DNA of 64,000 bases from contig OZ241896.1 in NCBI GenBank assembly GCA_965203565.1, positions 1,612,001-1,676,000 of the forward strand, read 5' to 3'. This DNA is from JAAXGX01 sp965203565. GTDB taxonomy: Bacteria > Acidobacteriota > Vicinamibacteria > Vicinamibacterales > UBA8438. Positions 55,864 through 63,211 of the stretch are shown here, in pieces. Position 1 is the stretch's first letter; every line of letters starts with the position of its first letter. The notes beneath the pieces are model-generated. The model was given only the letters and a program-made list of their open reading frames with translations. It did not search any database and was not told where the DNA came from. Both the position numbers and the translations under genes were made by a program.

Positions 55864-56946
55864 ATGTTCGGATCCCGGCTCAGGCTTTCCCGGAAGAAGG
55901 CAGGGCTGTCGATGCGTGACTTGGCCGGGCGGTTGTCGCCGCCGGTCTCCGTGCAGGCGATCGGCAAGTACGAAACCAGCCGGATGATGCCGAGCGCGGC
56001 CGTACTGATCGGCCTCGGCCGGGTGCTCGGCGTCTCGCTCGACTTCCTGACCGCGGCGCAGGTCGAGGCGCTGACCGGCGTCGAGTTCCGCAAGCACTCC
56101 GGCGCGTCGGCGAAGGATCGGGCGCGCGCCGAGGCGATCGTCATCGAGCAGCTCGAGGGCTACCTGACGATCGAGGACATCCTGGAGATCGAGCCGCCCG
56201 CCGATCCGTTCGACGGTCTGCGGTGCGATTGCGCCGGGAGCTTCGATGAAGTCGAGGAGAAAGCCGGCGCGCTGCGCCAGCATTGGAACTTGGGATTCGA
56301 TCCGGCGCCGAGCGTGACCGCCCTGCTCGAAGATCGCGGGATCAAGGTGATTCTGGCCGATCTACCGGCGCGCTGCGATGGTCTCGCCTGCGGCGTCGCC
56401 CGCGGCGGCGGCCGGCCGGACACCGAGGCCGTCGTCGTCTCGACCCGGACCAACGTCGAGCGTCGCCGGCTCACCCTGGCGCACGAGCTGGCGCACCGGA
56501 TCGTCCGCGGCGCCTCCGATCCGGCCATCCGGCTCGAAAAGGCGATGCACCGATTCGCGGCGGCGTTTCTTGCGCCCGCGGAGCATCTGCGCGCCGAGGT
56601 CGGACCGCGCCGCCAGCGGCTTCCCTACCGGGAGTTGATGCGGCTGAAGAAGTTCTACGGCATGTCGGCGGCGGCCATGCTGATCCGCCTGCGCGACGCC
56701 GGCATCCTGCCGGCCGCCGCTGTCGGGTACGCCTTCCGGACCTATGCCCGCTCGTGGCGGGCGCGCGAGCCGGAACCGCTGAGGGACGACGAAGGGCTGG
56801 CGACCTTCGAGCGCCCGCAACGGTTCGAGCGCCTGGTCTGGCGCGCGCTGGGAGAGGAACTGATCTCCCCGGTCCGGGCGGCGGAACTGCTGGGGCGCTC
56901 GCTGAGCGACGTCGAGCGGGGAATCAGGGGACCGCGTGACCGGTGA
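55864..56946 (+). CDS. XRE + ImmA/IrrE-type regulator-peptidase
   Basis: A 360-residue protein with an N-terminal helix-turn-helix (FGSRLRLSRKKAGLSMRDLA, then SVQAIGKYETSRMMPSA) and a central ImmA/IrrE zinc-protease domain with LTLAHELAHRIVRG (HExxH about residue 207). The C-terminal 130 residues are a mixed helical domain. Such proteins act as antitoxin-regulators or cleave repressors under stress. ATG 55864 was chosen for its AGAGAGA site; ATG 55834 is also possible. The upstream 60 bp are strikingly AT-rich, in keeping with a promoter/operator. Overlaps the PIN gene by GTGA. Confidence 0.8.
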   Translation: MFGSRLRLSRKKAGLSMRDLAGRLSPPVSVQAIGKYETSRMMPSAAVLIGLGRVLGVSLDFLTAAQVEALTGVEFRKHSGASAKDRARAEAIVIEQLEGYLTIEDILEIEPPADPFDGLRCDCAGSFDEVEEKAGALRQHWNLGFDPAPSVTALLEDRGIKVILADLPARCDGLACGVARGGGRPDTEAVVVSTRTNVERRRLTLAHELAHRIVRGASDPAIRLEKAMHRFAAAFLAPAEHLRAEVGPRRQRLPYRELMRLKKFYGMSAAAMLIRLRDAGILPAAAVGYAFRTYARSWRAREPEPLRDDEGLATFERPQRFERLVWRALGEELISPVRAAELLGRSLSDVERGIRGPRDR

Positions 56947-57026
56947 CGGCCGTCATCGTCAACGACGCCTCGTGCCTGATCGACCTGCACAAGGTCCGGC
57001 TCCTGCCATTCATGCTGAAGCTGCCG
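56892..57026. repeat. Junction segment duplicated at 59178-59313
   Basis: The last 55 bases of the XRE-ImmA gene and the first 85 or so of the PIN gene recur at 59178-59313 at roughly 85-88% identity. Together the two copies bracket the rest of the PIN gene and the Schlafen/AlbA-type regulator. Confidence 0.85.
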
Positions 57027-57369
57027 TATCGGTTCGTCGTTCCGCTGCCGATTCGCTGTTCCGAAGCGTTGGACCTGACCGACCGGGACTGGCGGCGCCT
57101 GGACGACCTTGGCCTCGTCACCTTCGATCCGCCGCCGGAACGAATCGCTGACGTCCTGCGCCTCCGGAGGCTCCACCCGAAGCTCTCGGCGAACGACTGT
57201 TTCTGCGACACGCGTGCACGGCGTCCTGTGGATCGTGGACGAGCTTCGACGATGCGGCGCGTGCGACGACGCGCGGTTGATCTCGGCGCTCGAACGCTGG
57301 CGAGACGACCGGGCGGTGTTTCTGCCCCGTCAGGAAATTGACCGGCGGCTTCGGCAGTGGCGCCGGTGA
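56943..57369 (+). pseudogene. PIN-domain toxin-like gene, frameshifted
   Basis: A PIN-domain reading begins with GTG (VTAVIVNDASCLIDLHKVRL, first Asp in NDASCLIDL) and is intact to LHPKLSANDCFC, after which the natural continuation (VHGVLWIVDELRRCG and on to LPRQEIDRRLRQWRR) is in another frame. A single-base change near 57210 has broken the gene. It is coupled to the XRE-ImmA gene (GTGA), as PIN toxins with such partners often are. Probably an inactive toxin. Confidence 0.75.
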
Positions 57370-57392
57370 CAGGACCGTCGTCCACCGGATCG

Positions 57393-59036
57393 TCACGCCG
57401 GGCGATACCGCCGCGCCCGGGTCCGGCCCTCGGGCTGCACGAGACCGGCCTGTGCGAGTTCGTTCAGCAGGCTGCGCGTCGCGGCCGGCGACGCGTCGAG
57501 GAGGCTGGCGCCCTCCGCCACGGAAATGCTGCCGCGGCGGCGGACTGCATCGAGGAGCAGCCGGCGCCGGCGGCCTTGCGCCGCGATTCCGGCGCCGCCG
57601 GCGCGGAGGGTGATTTCCTCGGAGAGCACGTAGCGGGAGCCTCCGCGCCGGCCGACGCGCACAAGGAGTCCCTTCGCCACGGCGCCGGCCAGCAGGGCGC
57701 GGGCGTCGGCGTCCGGCAGCATCCGGCGGAGCTCGCGCGGCGTGACGGCGCCGTGGCGCCGCACGGCGACCAGGGTCCGGCGTTCGTCCGCGGTCAGATG
57801 GTCCTGCTGGCCGAGCAGCGTCAGCCAGACCTGATCCTCCACGTCGACCAGAAAGCGGTTGCGCAGCGTGACCGTCACGGAGCTGGAGGTCGCCTCGAAG
57901 AGCGGCGGCTCCAGGAGGCGCGACTCCATCTCGCGGTACATGCGGTCGACGCCCTCGCCGTACTCTTCGACGAGTCTCATCGTCTTCAGGACCCGCATGA
58001 TGCGCGGGTTGCGGCTGTAGTGCTCGTCGCGCATGTTGTCGACGGTGATGTGGCCGGGGAGCGGTCCCGGGCTGCGCACCTCGATGCGGTCGTCCCATAC
58101 GGTGACGTCCACGGTGGCGCCGTCCAGACCGTAGTCCCGATGCGCCAGCGCGTTCACGACCGCTTCCCGCAGGACGGCCTGGGGGTACTCGGGCAGCGTC
58201 TCGCGCCGCACGCCGGCGACGGCCTCGAACTGCCGTGTATGACGGCCGATGAAACGCAGGCAGCAGTCGACGGTTTCCACCAGCGGCCCGGAGCATTCCT
58301 CGCGTGCGGCGGACGGTCCCGGCCCGGGGCCGACGCCGGAGCGGCGTACGAGCTGCACGGCGGCCCCGCGGATGAAGTCCCGCGGTTCGCGCGCGAACAG
58401 GACCGCCGCGGCGCGCAGGACGCTCGGCTCCAGCGGCGGCGGCGCCGCGACGGCCACGCCCAGGTCCGCCAGCGCCCGGACCATCCGGTCCTCTCCGACG
58501 GCGGTCCGGCCGTCGGCGGTCAGCACCCGGTTGACGGCGCCGAGATCGAATGCCGAGACCTGGACTGTGACGAGCGGCTGGTCTTCTCCGGCGCGATGTC
58601 GCCGCTCGAACACGAAGCGGGCCAGCGCATCGCCGCGCAGCGGTTGCGCGTCGCCGCCCACGCGCCGCAGCAGGCGGCCGTCGGGCGTGGTGACGATCCG
58701 CCCGCGCACCGCGGGCACGGCGCAGATCGTCAGCTTCCGTTCGCCGGCGACGACCTCCCGGACCTGAACGTCGACTCCGCACTCGAATGCGATGCGCGTG
58801 ATCCGGTCCTGGGTGTTCTGTGAGAGCGGGCAGCCGACGACGTTCCGCCTGTCGTCGACCCCGTGGACGATCAACCCGCCGTGGGTCATGGCCATGGCGG
58901 CGATGGTGTCGCGAACGTCGTCCGGGACGCCCCGCTTGAAGTCGAGCTGCTCGTGCTCGAGGCGGCCGAACAGGCTCCAGAATGCATCGACGGCGAGCCG
59001 CTGCGGGATGGCGCCGAGCCCGGGTACGGAGGCCAT
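57393..59036 (-). CDS. AlbA_2/Schlafen-like ATP-binding regulator with winged-helix C-terminus
   Basis: A 547-residue protein. The N-terminal AlbA_2 (Schlafen-like) domain has EQLDFKRGVPDDVRDTIAAM and HGGLIVHGVDDRRNV. A GHKL/HATPase-type domain follows with EAVVNALAHRDYGLDGATVD (about 285-305), IEVRSPGPLPGHITVDNM and VEEYGEGVDRMYREM. The last 100 residues look like two winged-helix units (VTPRELRRMLPDADARALLA, SISVAEGASLLDASPAATRS). Such proteins are transcriptional regulators found beside mobile genes. Two matching palindromes lie just upstream of its start, suggesting autoregulation. Confidence 0.83.
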   Translation of the reverse strand: MASVPGLGAIPQRLAVDAFWSLFGRLEHEQLDFKRGVPDDVRDTIAAMAMTHGGLIVHGVDDRRNVVGCPLSQNTQDRITRIAFECGVDVQVREVVAGERKLTICAVPAVRGRIVTTPDGRLLRRVGGDAQPLRGDALARFVFERRHRAGEDQPLVTVQVSAFDLGAVNRVLTADGRTAVGEDRMVRALADLGVAVAAPPPLEPSVLRAAAVLFAREPRDFIRGAAVQLVRRSGVGPGPGPSAAREECSGPLVETVDCCLRFIGRHTRQFEAVAGVRRETLPEYPQAVLREAVVNALAHRDYGLDGATVDVTVWDDRIEVRSPGPLPGHITVDNMRDEHYSRNPRIMRVLKTMRLVEEYGEGVDRMYREMESRLLEPPLFEATSSSVTVTLRNRFLVDVEDQVWLTLLGQQDHLTADERRTLVAVRRHGAVTPRELRRMLPDADARALLAGAVAKGLLVRVGRRGGSRYVLSEEITLRAGGAGIAAQGRRRRLLLDAVRRRGSISVAEGASLLDASPAATRSLLNELAQAGLVQPEGRTRARRYRPA

Positions 59037-59041
59037 GACAG

Positions 59042-59063
59042 GGAAAGATTATCAAATCTTTCC
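59042..59063. promoter_or_regulatory. Operator-like palindrome 1
   Basis: Perfect inverted repeat GGAAAGATT-ATCA-AATCTTTCC, starting six bases before the regulator's start codon at 59036. Its core AAGATT-N4-AATCTT is repeated at 59096-59111. Confidence 0.75.
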
Positions 59064-59095
59064 TAAAAATCGGATCCATGGCGGCTTTTTCATAA

Positions 59096-59111
59096 AAGAT
59101 TGTCGAATCTT
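59096..59111. promoter_or_regulatory. Operator-like palindrome 2
   Basis: AAGATT-GTCG-AATCTT, the same core as palindrome 1, with centres 51 bp apart, about five helical turns. The sequence between the two is AT-rich and presumably contains the promoter. Confidence 0.7.
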
Positions 59112-59177
59112 CAACCGCCGCGGACCGTCGTCTGGCGGCTTGTCGTGGATCGGAAAGGCCGGCAAGCGCGTCGGGCC

Positions 59178-59313
59178 GGGGCGCTCGGCTGAGCGACGTC
59201 GAACGGGGGAATCAGGGGACCGCGTGACTGGTGACGACCATTATCGTCAACGACGCCTCGTGCCTGGTCGACCTGTAAAGGTCCAACTCCTGCCGGTCAT
59301 TCTGAGGCTGCCG
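59178..59313 (+). pseudogene. Decayed second copy of the XRE end and PIN start
   Basis: Corresponds to 56892-57026. The PIN reading (VTTIIVNDASCLVDL) ends at once in TAA at 59275-59277, and no further PIN sequence follows. It is a remnant of a duplication. The stretch 59037-59341 otherwise holds only the two operator palindromes. Confidence 0.8.
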
Positions 59314-59341
59314 CGGGAAAGCCCACGCGCGGACGGCGCCC

Positions 59342-59596
59342 TCACTCCAGCAAGCGCAGCATCGCAAGCACGCCACCGAGGATCGCGAGCGTCTGCGCGA
59401 GCATCGCGCCGGCGAAGCGCCACGTCAGGCGCGCCTCGAGGCCGGCAAGCTCGGCGTGCAACGCCTCCGGTGTCACGTAAGCACCGTGCTCGGCGGCCTC
59501 CCGAACGGCGTCCGTGATCGCGTCGGCCTGCGCGGTGGAAAGACCGGCGCCGTTCAGCCTGCGGGCGATGGCATGCGTGTCAATCACCAGCCACAT
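59342..59596 (-). CDS. Small DUF1640-like membrane protein
   Basis: An 84-residue protein: an amphipathic helix pair (LVIDTHAIARRLNGAGLSTA, AITDAVREAAEHG), a coiled stretch LHAELAGLEARLTWRFAG and a C-terminal membrane helix AQTLAILGGVLAMLRLLE. This is the layout of short CCDC90/DUF1640-type proteins found beside toxin-antitoxin genes. Function unknown. Confidence 0.65.
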   Translation of the reverse strand: MWLVIDTHAIARRLNGAGLSTAQADAITDAVREAAEHGAYVTPEALHAELAGLEARLTWRFAGAMLAQTLAILGGVLAMLRLLE

Positions 59597-59696
59597 GCTA
59601 CCACGGGCGCAGGAACCGTACGGCCGGCCTGTGCGATTCGTCCACGGGCGCCGATCCGTCAGCCGCGGACCCGTCCTCCCGCGGCGGAGAACTTCC

Positions 59697-59995
59697 TCAC
59701 AAATCCCGTCTCAACAGCCGTTCCCCGGCGGCGCCTCCGAGGGTCGCCACCAGCCACGGCTCCGTCCGCAGCTCGCCCGGCGGACTCGTGGTGGTGGTGG
59801 TGACGTACTGAAACGACGGTCGCGCCGCCATGTCCTCCAGAGCGCGGACGAAATGGAACACTCCGGGCGCGCGCCAGATCGCGAGGCGCCGGATCCACAG
59901 CCGCGGTTCGGAGTGGCCGGCTTCGGACCGGATCTCCGGGGCGTCAGGTAGGTGTCGTGACCGCCGTCGTCGTCGGTGGATTCGGTGACGGCAAG
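59697..59995 (-). pseudogene. Frameshifted remnant of an unknown gene
   Basis: On the minus strand a natural-looking reading VTESTDDDGGHDTYLTP breaks near 59945 and continues in the next frame as PEIRSEAGHSEPRLWIRRLA, then FHFVRALEDMAARPSFQYV and a Thr run, ending at a TGA at 59697-59699. Both parts read like one protein with a one-base deletion. The 5' part is missing. The rest of 59597-60145 holds no gene that I can support. Confidence 0.55.
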
Positions 59996-60145
59996 AACCG
60001 TTGACGATGCGGAAACATCACCGCAGCAGTTTCCATGCCTCTGGTCCGGCATCGTTCTTGCTCGAGTCATTTGCGAGGAGGGTGGTCGAGACCGGCGGCG
60101 CCGGGTGATTTTGCAAAACGGGCCGGCCCGACCTAAGATGCCGAT

Positions 60146-60691
60146 ATGGACTGGGCGATGATGGGTGGGTTCGTCGCGCTGGCGGCGTTGATGGCCGGAT
60201 TGCTCCGGGACTTCAAGCGCGACACCCGCAGGCAATTCGACGATTCCCGCGCGGAGTTCCGGGAAGCGCACGCGCAGACGAACAGACGGGTCGACGACTT
60301 GCGAACGGAGTTCCGGGAAGCGCACGCGCAGACGAACAGACGGGTCGACGACTTGCGAACGGAGTTCCGGGAAGCGCACGCGCAGACGAACAGGCGGATC
60401 GACGACTTGCGAACGGAGTTCCGGGCAGGGCACGCGAAGACGAACAAGCGGATCGACGACCTGCGCGCAGAGTTCCGGGAAGGGCACGCGCAGACGAACA
60501 GGCGGATCGACGACTTGCGCGCAACCGTGGTTGCCATCATCCCGCGCGCGGCGGCCGAGCCGGTCGCCGCCCCGCCGGTCCGTGGAGACAGATCCCGCGA
60601 AGCGACGGCTGCGGCAGGCGATCCTCAGCAGCCCGTGGTGGAACCCCCCGCGGCGCCGAGAGCGGCGAGGCGCCCGCCTGACAAGGCGTGA
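60146..60691 (+). CDS. Membrane-anchored coiled-coil protein with 18-residue tandem repeats
   Basis: A 181-residue protein: N-terminal membrane helix (MMGGFVALAALMAGLLRDF) followed by five repeats of the 18-residue unit EFREAHAQTNRRVDDLRT and a Pro/Ala-rich tail. The repeats predict a long charged coiled coil, in the style of DUF1640/apolipoprotein-like helices. The last 20 codons and stop are supplied by the dispersed element at 60627-60702. The small membrane protein at 59342 may be a relative. Function unknown. Confidence 0.7.
   Translation: MDWAMMGGFVALAALMAGLLRDFKRDTRRQFDDSRAEFREAHAQTNRRVDDLRTEFREAHAQTNRRVDDLRTEFREAHAQTNRRIDDLRTEFRAGHAKTNKRIDDLRAEFREGHAQTNRRIDDLRATVVAIIPRAAAEPVAAPPVRGDRSREATAAAGDPQQPVVEPPAAPRAARRPPDKA
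60254..60523 (+). repeat. Five tandem 54-bp coding repeats
   Basis: Units begin at 60254, 60308, 60362, 60416 and 60470. The first two are identical and the third differs by two bases, while the fourth and fifth are more diverged, indicating recent slippage expansion at the 5' side. Confidence 0.95.
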
Positions 60692-60702
60692 GGAGGGCGC
60701 AT
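60627..60702. mobile_element. Left part of the dispersed element
   Basis: Matches 24886-24961 at about 70 of 76 bases, from AGCAGCCCGTGGTGGAACCC to GTGAGGAGGGCGCAT. The right part is absent. It supplies the C-terminus and stop of the coiled-coil gene. Confidence 0.85.
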
Positions 60703-60746
60703 CAGCGTTGACCGTGCGTCGGGTCGCCGCCGGACGCCCGGGCCGG

Positions 60747-60792
60747 CACGGCGTTTCCGGCCGGAACCTGCCCGGCGTTGCAGCGGCGCCGG
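60747..60792. repeat. Copy of the phosphoesterase 3' end
   Basis: Same orientation as 55704-55749, 43 of 46 bases identical, and detached from any phosphoesterase gene. It marks the right edge of the second accessory island. Confidence 0.9.
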
Positions 60793-60831
60793 TTCAGCGG
60801 CGTGGGCGGCTTCGGCTTCGGTCCGTTCCGG

Positions 60832-61416
60832 TCATTCGGCGCCGGCGAGGTCTCCGGACGCCGCTTCTTCCTCGATTTCCGGCGGAAGCTGGTCGATGTG
60901 CGGCTGGAACACACGTTTCAGTGCGGCCGAAGCCTGGTTGAGCTCTCGCATCCTGTCGGCCGATACGGTTTCATCCTCGTAGCCGGCGTCGACCGTGCAT
61001 CGGATCACCCAGCGGCCCGCCGGCTCGCCTTCATACCATTCGAGCGTTCCCGGCAAGCCGGCGGTCTTGAAAGCGGCGTCCATCTCGGCCCGCCTTCCCT
61101 CCAGCTCCTTGATCGCCCCCTGCCACTTGCCCACCGTGTTGGTGAGGACGACCCGCGACTGCCGGCGGTTGACTGCGACGCGGTAGACCAGCCCGGCGCC
61201 TCTCGCGCGGACGTGGAGCATGCCGCCGATGCTCGGCGCAAGATCCCTGAACGGCGAGTCGATTTTCTCGTCCCGCGCCTGTTCGAACAACGCGGACATG
61301 AAGCCGCGCCTCTTGACGTGCGTCGGCGTGAGTTCCGGCGGATCGGGCGCCTCGACATCCGGTGGCTGGACGACGACGGTGAACAGGGGCGCGGCGGGGG
61401 AGTCGCCGATTGGCAT
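60832..61416 (-). CDS. Unknown protein in the PQQ-dehydrogenase operon
   Basis: A 194-residue protein that I do not recognise. It contains MLHVRARGAGLVYRVAVNRR, VGKWQGAIKELEGRRAEMDA and LEWYEGEPAGRWVIRCTVDA, loosely like DUF4268-type proteins, which is only a weak guess. A good ribosome site (TAGGAG) precedes the ATG, and the gene starts 15 bp after the dehydrogenase stop, so the two are co-transcribed. No signal peptide. Confidence 0.6.
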   Translation of the reverse strand: MPIGDSPAAPLFTVVVQPPDVEAPDPPELTPTHVKRRGFMSALFEQARDEKIDSPFRDLAPSIGGMLHVRARGAGLVYRVAVNRRQSRVVLTNTVGKWQGAIKELEGRRAEMDAAFKTAGLPGTLEWYEGEPAGRWVIRCTVDAGYEDETVSADRMRELNQASAALKRVFQPHIDQLPPEIEEEAASGDLAGAE

Positions 61417-61431
61417 GGTTCTCCTAACTAA

Positions 61432-63186
61432 CTAACGGCCGCCGGACGCGTCGGGCAGCGCGAACACCCAGATCACCCCGCTCCCCTGCGGCAGCGTGAC
61501 GCCGGTCAGCCGCGCGTAGGAGGTCGTCTGGCCGATCCGGCCGCCGGCGCCGACCGCCAGGTACTGGCGCCCGCCGACCTCGAACGTGACCGGCGCGCCC
61601 GACACGTCGCCGTTCAGCCGCGTTTCCCACAGCAGGTCGCCGGTCTCGGCGTCGAGCGCGAAGAAACGGCGGTCCGCCGCGCCGCCGAACACGAGGCCGC
61701 CGCCCGTCGCCAGCGCCGCCGCGGTCATCGCCGCCCCGCCGGGCGGGCGGTGCGTCCAGGCCCGCCGGCCCGTCACCGGATCGAACGCGACGAACTCGCC
61801 GACGTGGTCGTAGCCCGGGACCCGCTTGACGCGCGCGGCGATTCCGCCGTACCGCCGGCCCGGCCTGTACTCTTCCGACACGAACGTGACGTCCATGCAG
61901 CTATTGTTGACGCCGAGGTAGTAGAGACCGGTGGCGGGGCTGTAGCTCGGCGAGTTCAGGTTCCGCGTCCCGTGGTAGTGCGGACAGACCTCGAAGACGC
62001 GGCCGGAGTCGACGTCGTCCGTCGTCGGAATCAGCTCGGGGTTGAAGATCGGGCTCCCGCCGTCGGTCCACCCGGTGACGAGGTTGTCGTAGCCGGTCCG
62101 GAACGCGTGGAGGAACCGGCCGGTGGTCCGATCGAGCACGACGCCCCACCCGATCTTGCTGGTATGGACGAGCGCCTTGCGCTCGACGCCGCCGATCACC
62201 AGGTCGACCAGCATCCCTTCGTAGGCCGAATCGAGGTCCCAGTTGTCGGCCGGCACCACCTGGAAATGCCACTGCATCTCGCCGGTGTCGACGTCCAGGG
62301 CCAGCATGGAGTTGGTGTAGAGCGCGTCGCCCGGCCCGCGCAGGGTGGAGGCCCAGGGCGTCGGCTGGCCGGCGCCGACGAAGATCCAGCCCAGTTCCGG
62401 GTCGTAGCTGATCGTGTTCCAGGTCAGCCCGCCGAGCGGCTCGATCTCGTGCTCCGTCCAGGTCTCGTACCCCGGCTCGCCCGGCGCCGGCGTCGTGTAA
62501 GTGATCCAGAGCCGCTCGCCGGTCTCGGCGTCGTGCGCGACGACCGCGCCGCGGGCGCTCCGGTCGCCCCCGGCGAACCCCAGCACCGCCTTGCCGTCGG
62601 CGATCAGCGGGGGGTGGGCGTGTCCCAGCCCGGTCGTGTAGTCGCCGGTGCTCACCTCCCAGCGCTGCTCGCCCGTCCGCGCGTCCAGGGCGACCAGCGC
62701 GGCGTCGGCCGTCCCCCAGTAGATCGTGTCGCCGTGGATCGACACGCCCCGATGCCGGTTGAACGCCTGCGACTTCTCGACGTCGTCGGGATAGCTCCGC
62801 GCGTGGACCCAGGCGACCTCGCCGGCCGCGACGTCGAAGGCGGTCACCCGGCCGCTCCCTTCGGCGACGTACATCAAGCCGTTGGCGACGATCGGCGTCG
62901 GAACCCAGCGGCTGCCGTCGCGCATCGACCAGGCCCAGACCAGACGCAGGCCGCCGACGTTCGTCCGGTCGATCCGGTCGAGCGGACTGAACCCCGCCGC
63001 GTCGTAGGTGCGGCGATAGTGCATCCAGTCGCCGTTCTCCGGACGGAGCAGCCGGTCGCCGGTGACCGGCGTCCAGTCGGAGTCCGCCGGTTGCTGTCCG
63101 AACGCCGCGCCGGCCCGGATCGCCAGCAACCCGGCTATCCCGGCCGCAATCGCCACCCGCCGCCCGCGCGTCCGCATCGGCTGCAC
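61432..63186 (-). CDS. PQQ-dependent dehydrogenase-like propeller protein, exported
   Basis: A 584-residue exported quinoprotein with signal peptide (AIAAGIAGLLAIRAGAAFGQ). Family segments are NGDWMHYRRTYDAAGFSPLD, DVEKSQAFNRHRGVSIHGD, LTWNTISYDPELGWIFVGAG and the repeated ALDARTGEQRW blade motifs. The adjacent Cys pair over PQQ of alcohol dehydrogenases is replaced here by FNRHRG, so it belongs to a different subgroup from the protein at 7465. No haem motif is present. Followed by an unknown gene in the same operon. Confidence 0.82.
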   Translation of the reverse strand: MQPMRTRGRRVAIAAGIAGLLAIRAGAAFGQQPADSDWTPVTGDRLLRPENGDWMHYRRTYDAAGFSPLDRIDRTNVGGLRLVWAWSMRDGSRWVPTPIVANGLMYVAEGSGRVTAFDVAAGEVAWVHARSYPDDVEKSQAFNRHRGVSIHGDTIYWGTADAALVALDARTGEQRWEVSTGDYTTGLGHAHPPLIADGKAVLGFAGGDRSARGAVVAHDAETGERLWITYTTPAPGEPGYETWTEHEIEPLGGLTWNTISYDPELGWIFVGAGQPTPWASTLRGPGDALYTNSMLALDVDTGEMQWHFQVVPADNWDLDSAYEGMLVDLVIGGVERKALVHTSKIGWGVVLDRTTGRFLHAFRTGYDNLVTGWTDGGSPIFNPELIPTTDDVDSGRVFEVCPHYHGTRNLNSPSYSPATGLYYLGVNNSCMDVTFVSEEYRPGRRYGGIAARVKRVPGYDHVGEFVAFDPVTGRRAWTHRPPGGAAMTAAALATGGGLVFGGAADRRFFALDAETGDLLWETRLNGDVSGAPVTFEVGGRQYLAVGAGGRIGQTTSYARLTGVTLPQGSGVIWVFALPDASGGR

Positions 63187-63211
63187 CCTCTCCCGCTCCT
63201 GCGCCGCGGCG

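Noticed and set aside
59795..59815. GTG-run that could be read as a poly-His stretch
   Set aside because: In the frame of the remnant gene it codes for a Thr run; the His reading belongs to a shadow frame.
60254..60523. Regular 54-bp repeats that could suggest a CRISPR array
   Set aside because: There are no spacers; the repeats are contiguous, in frame, and encode a coiled coil.
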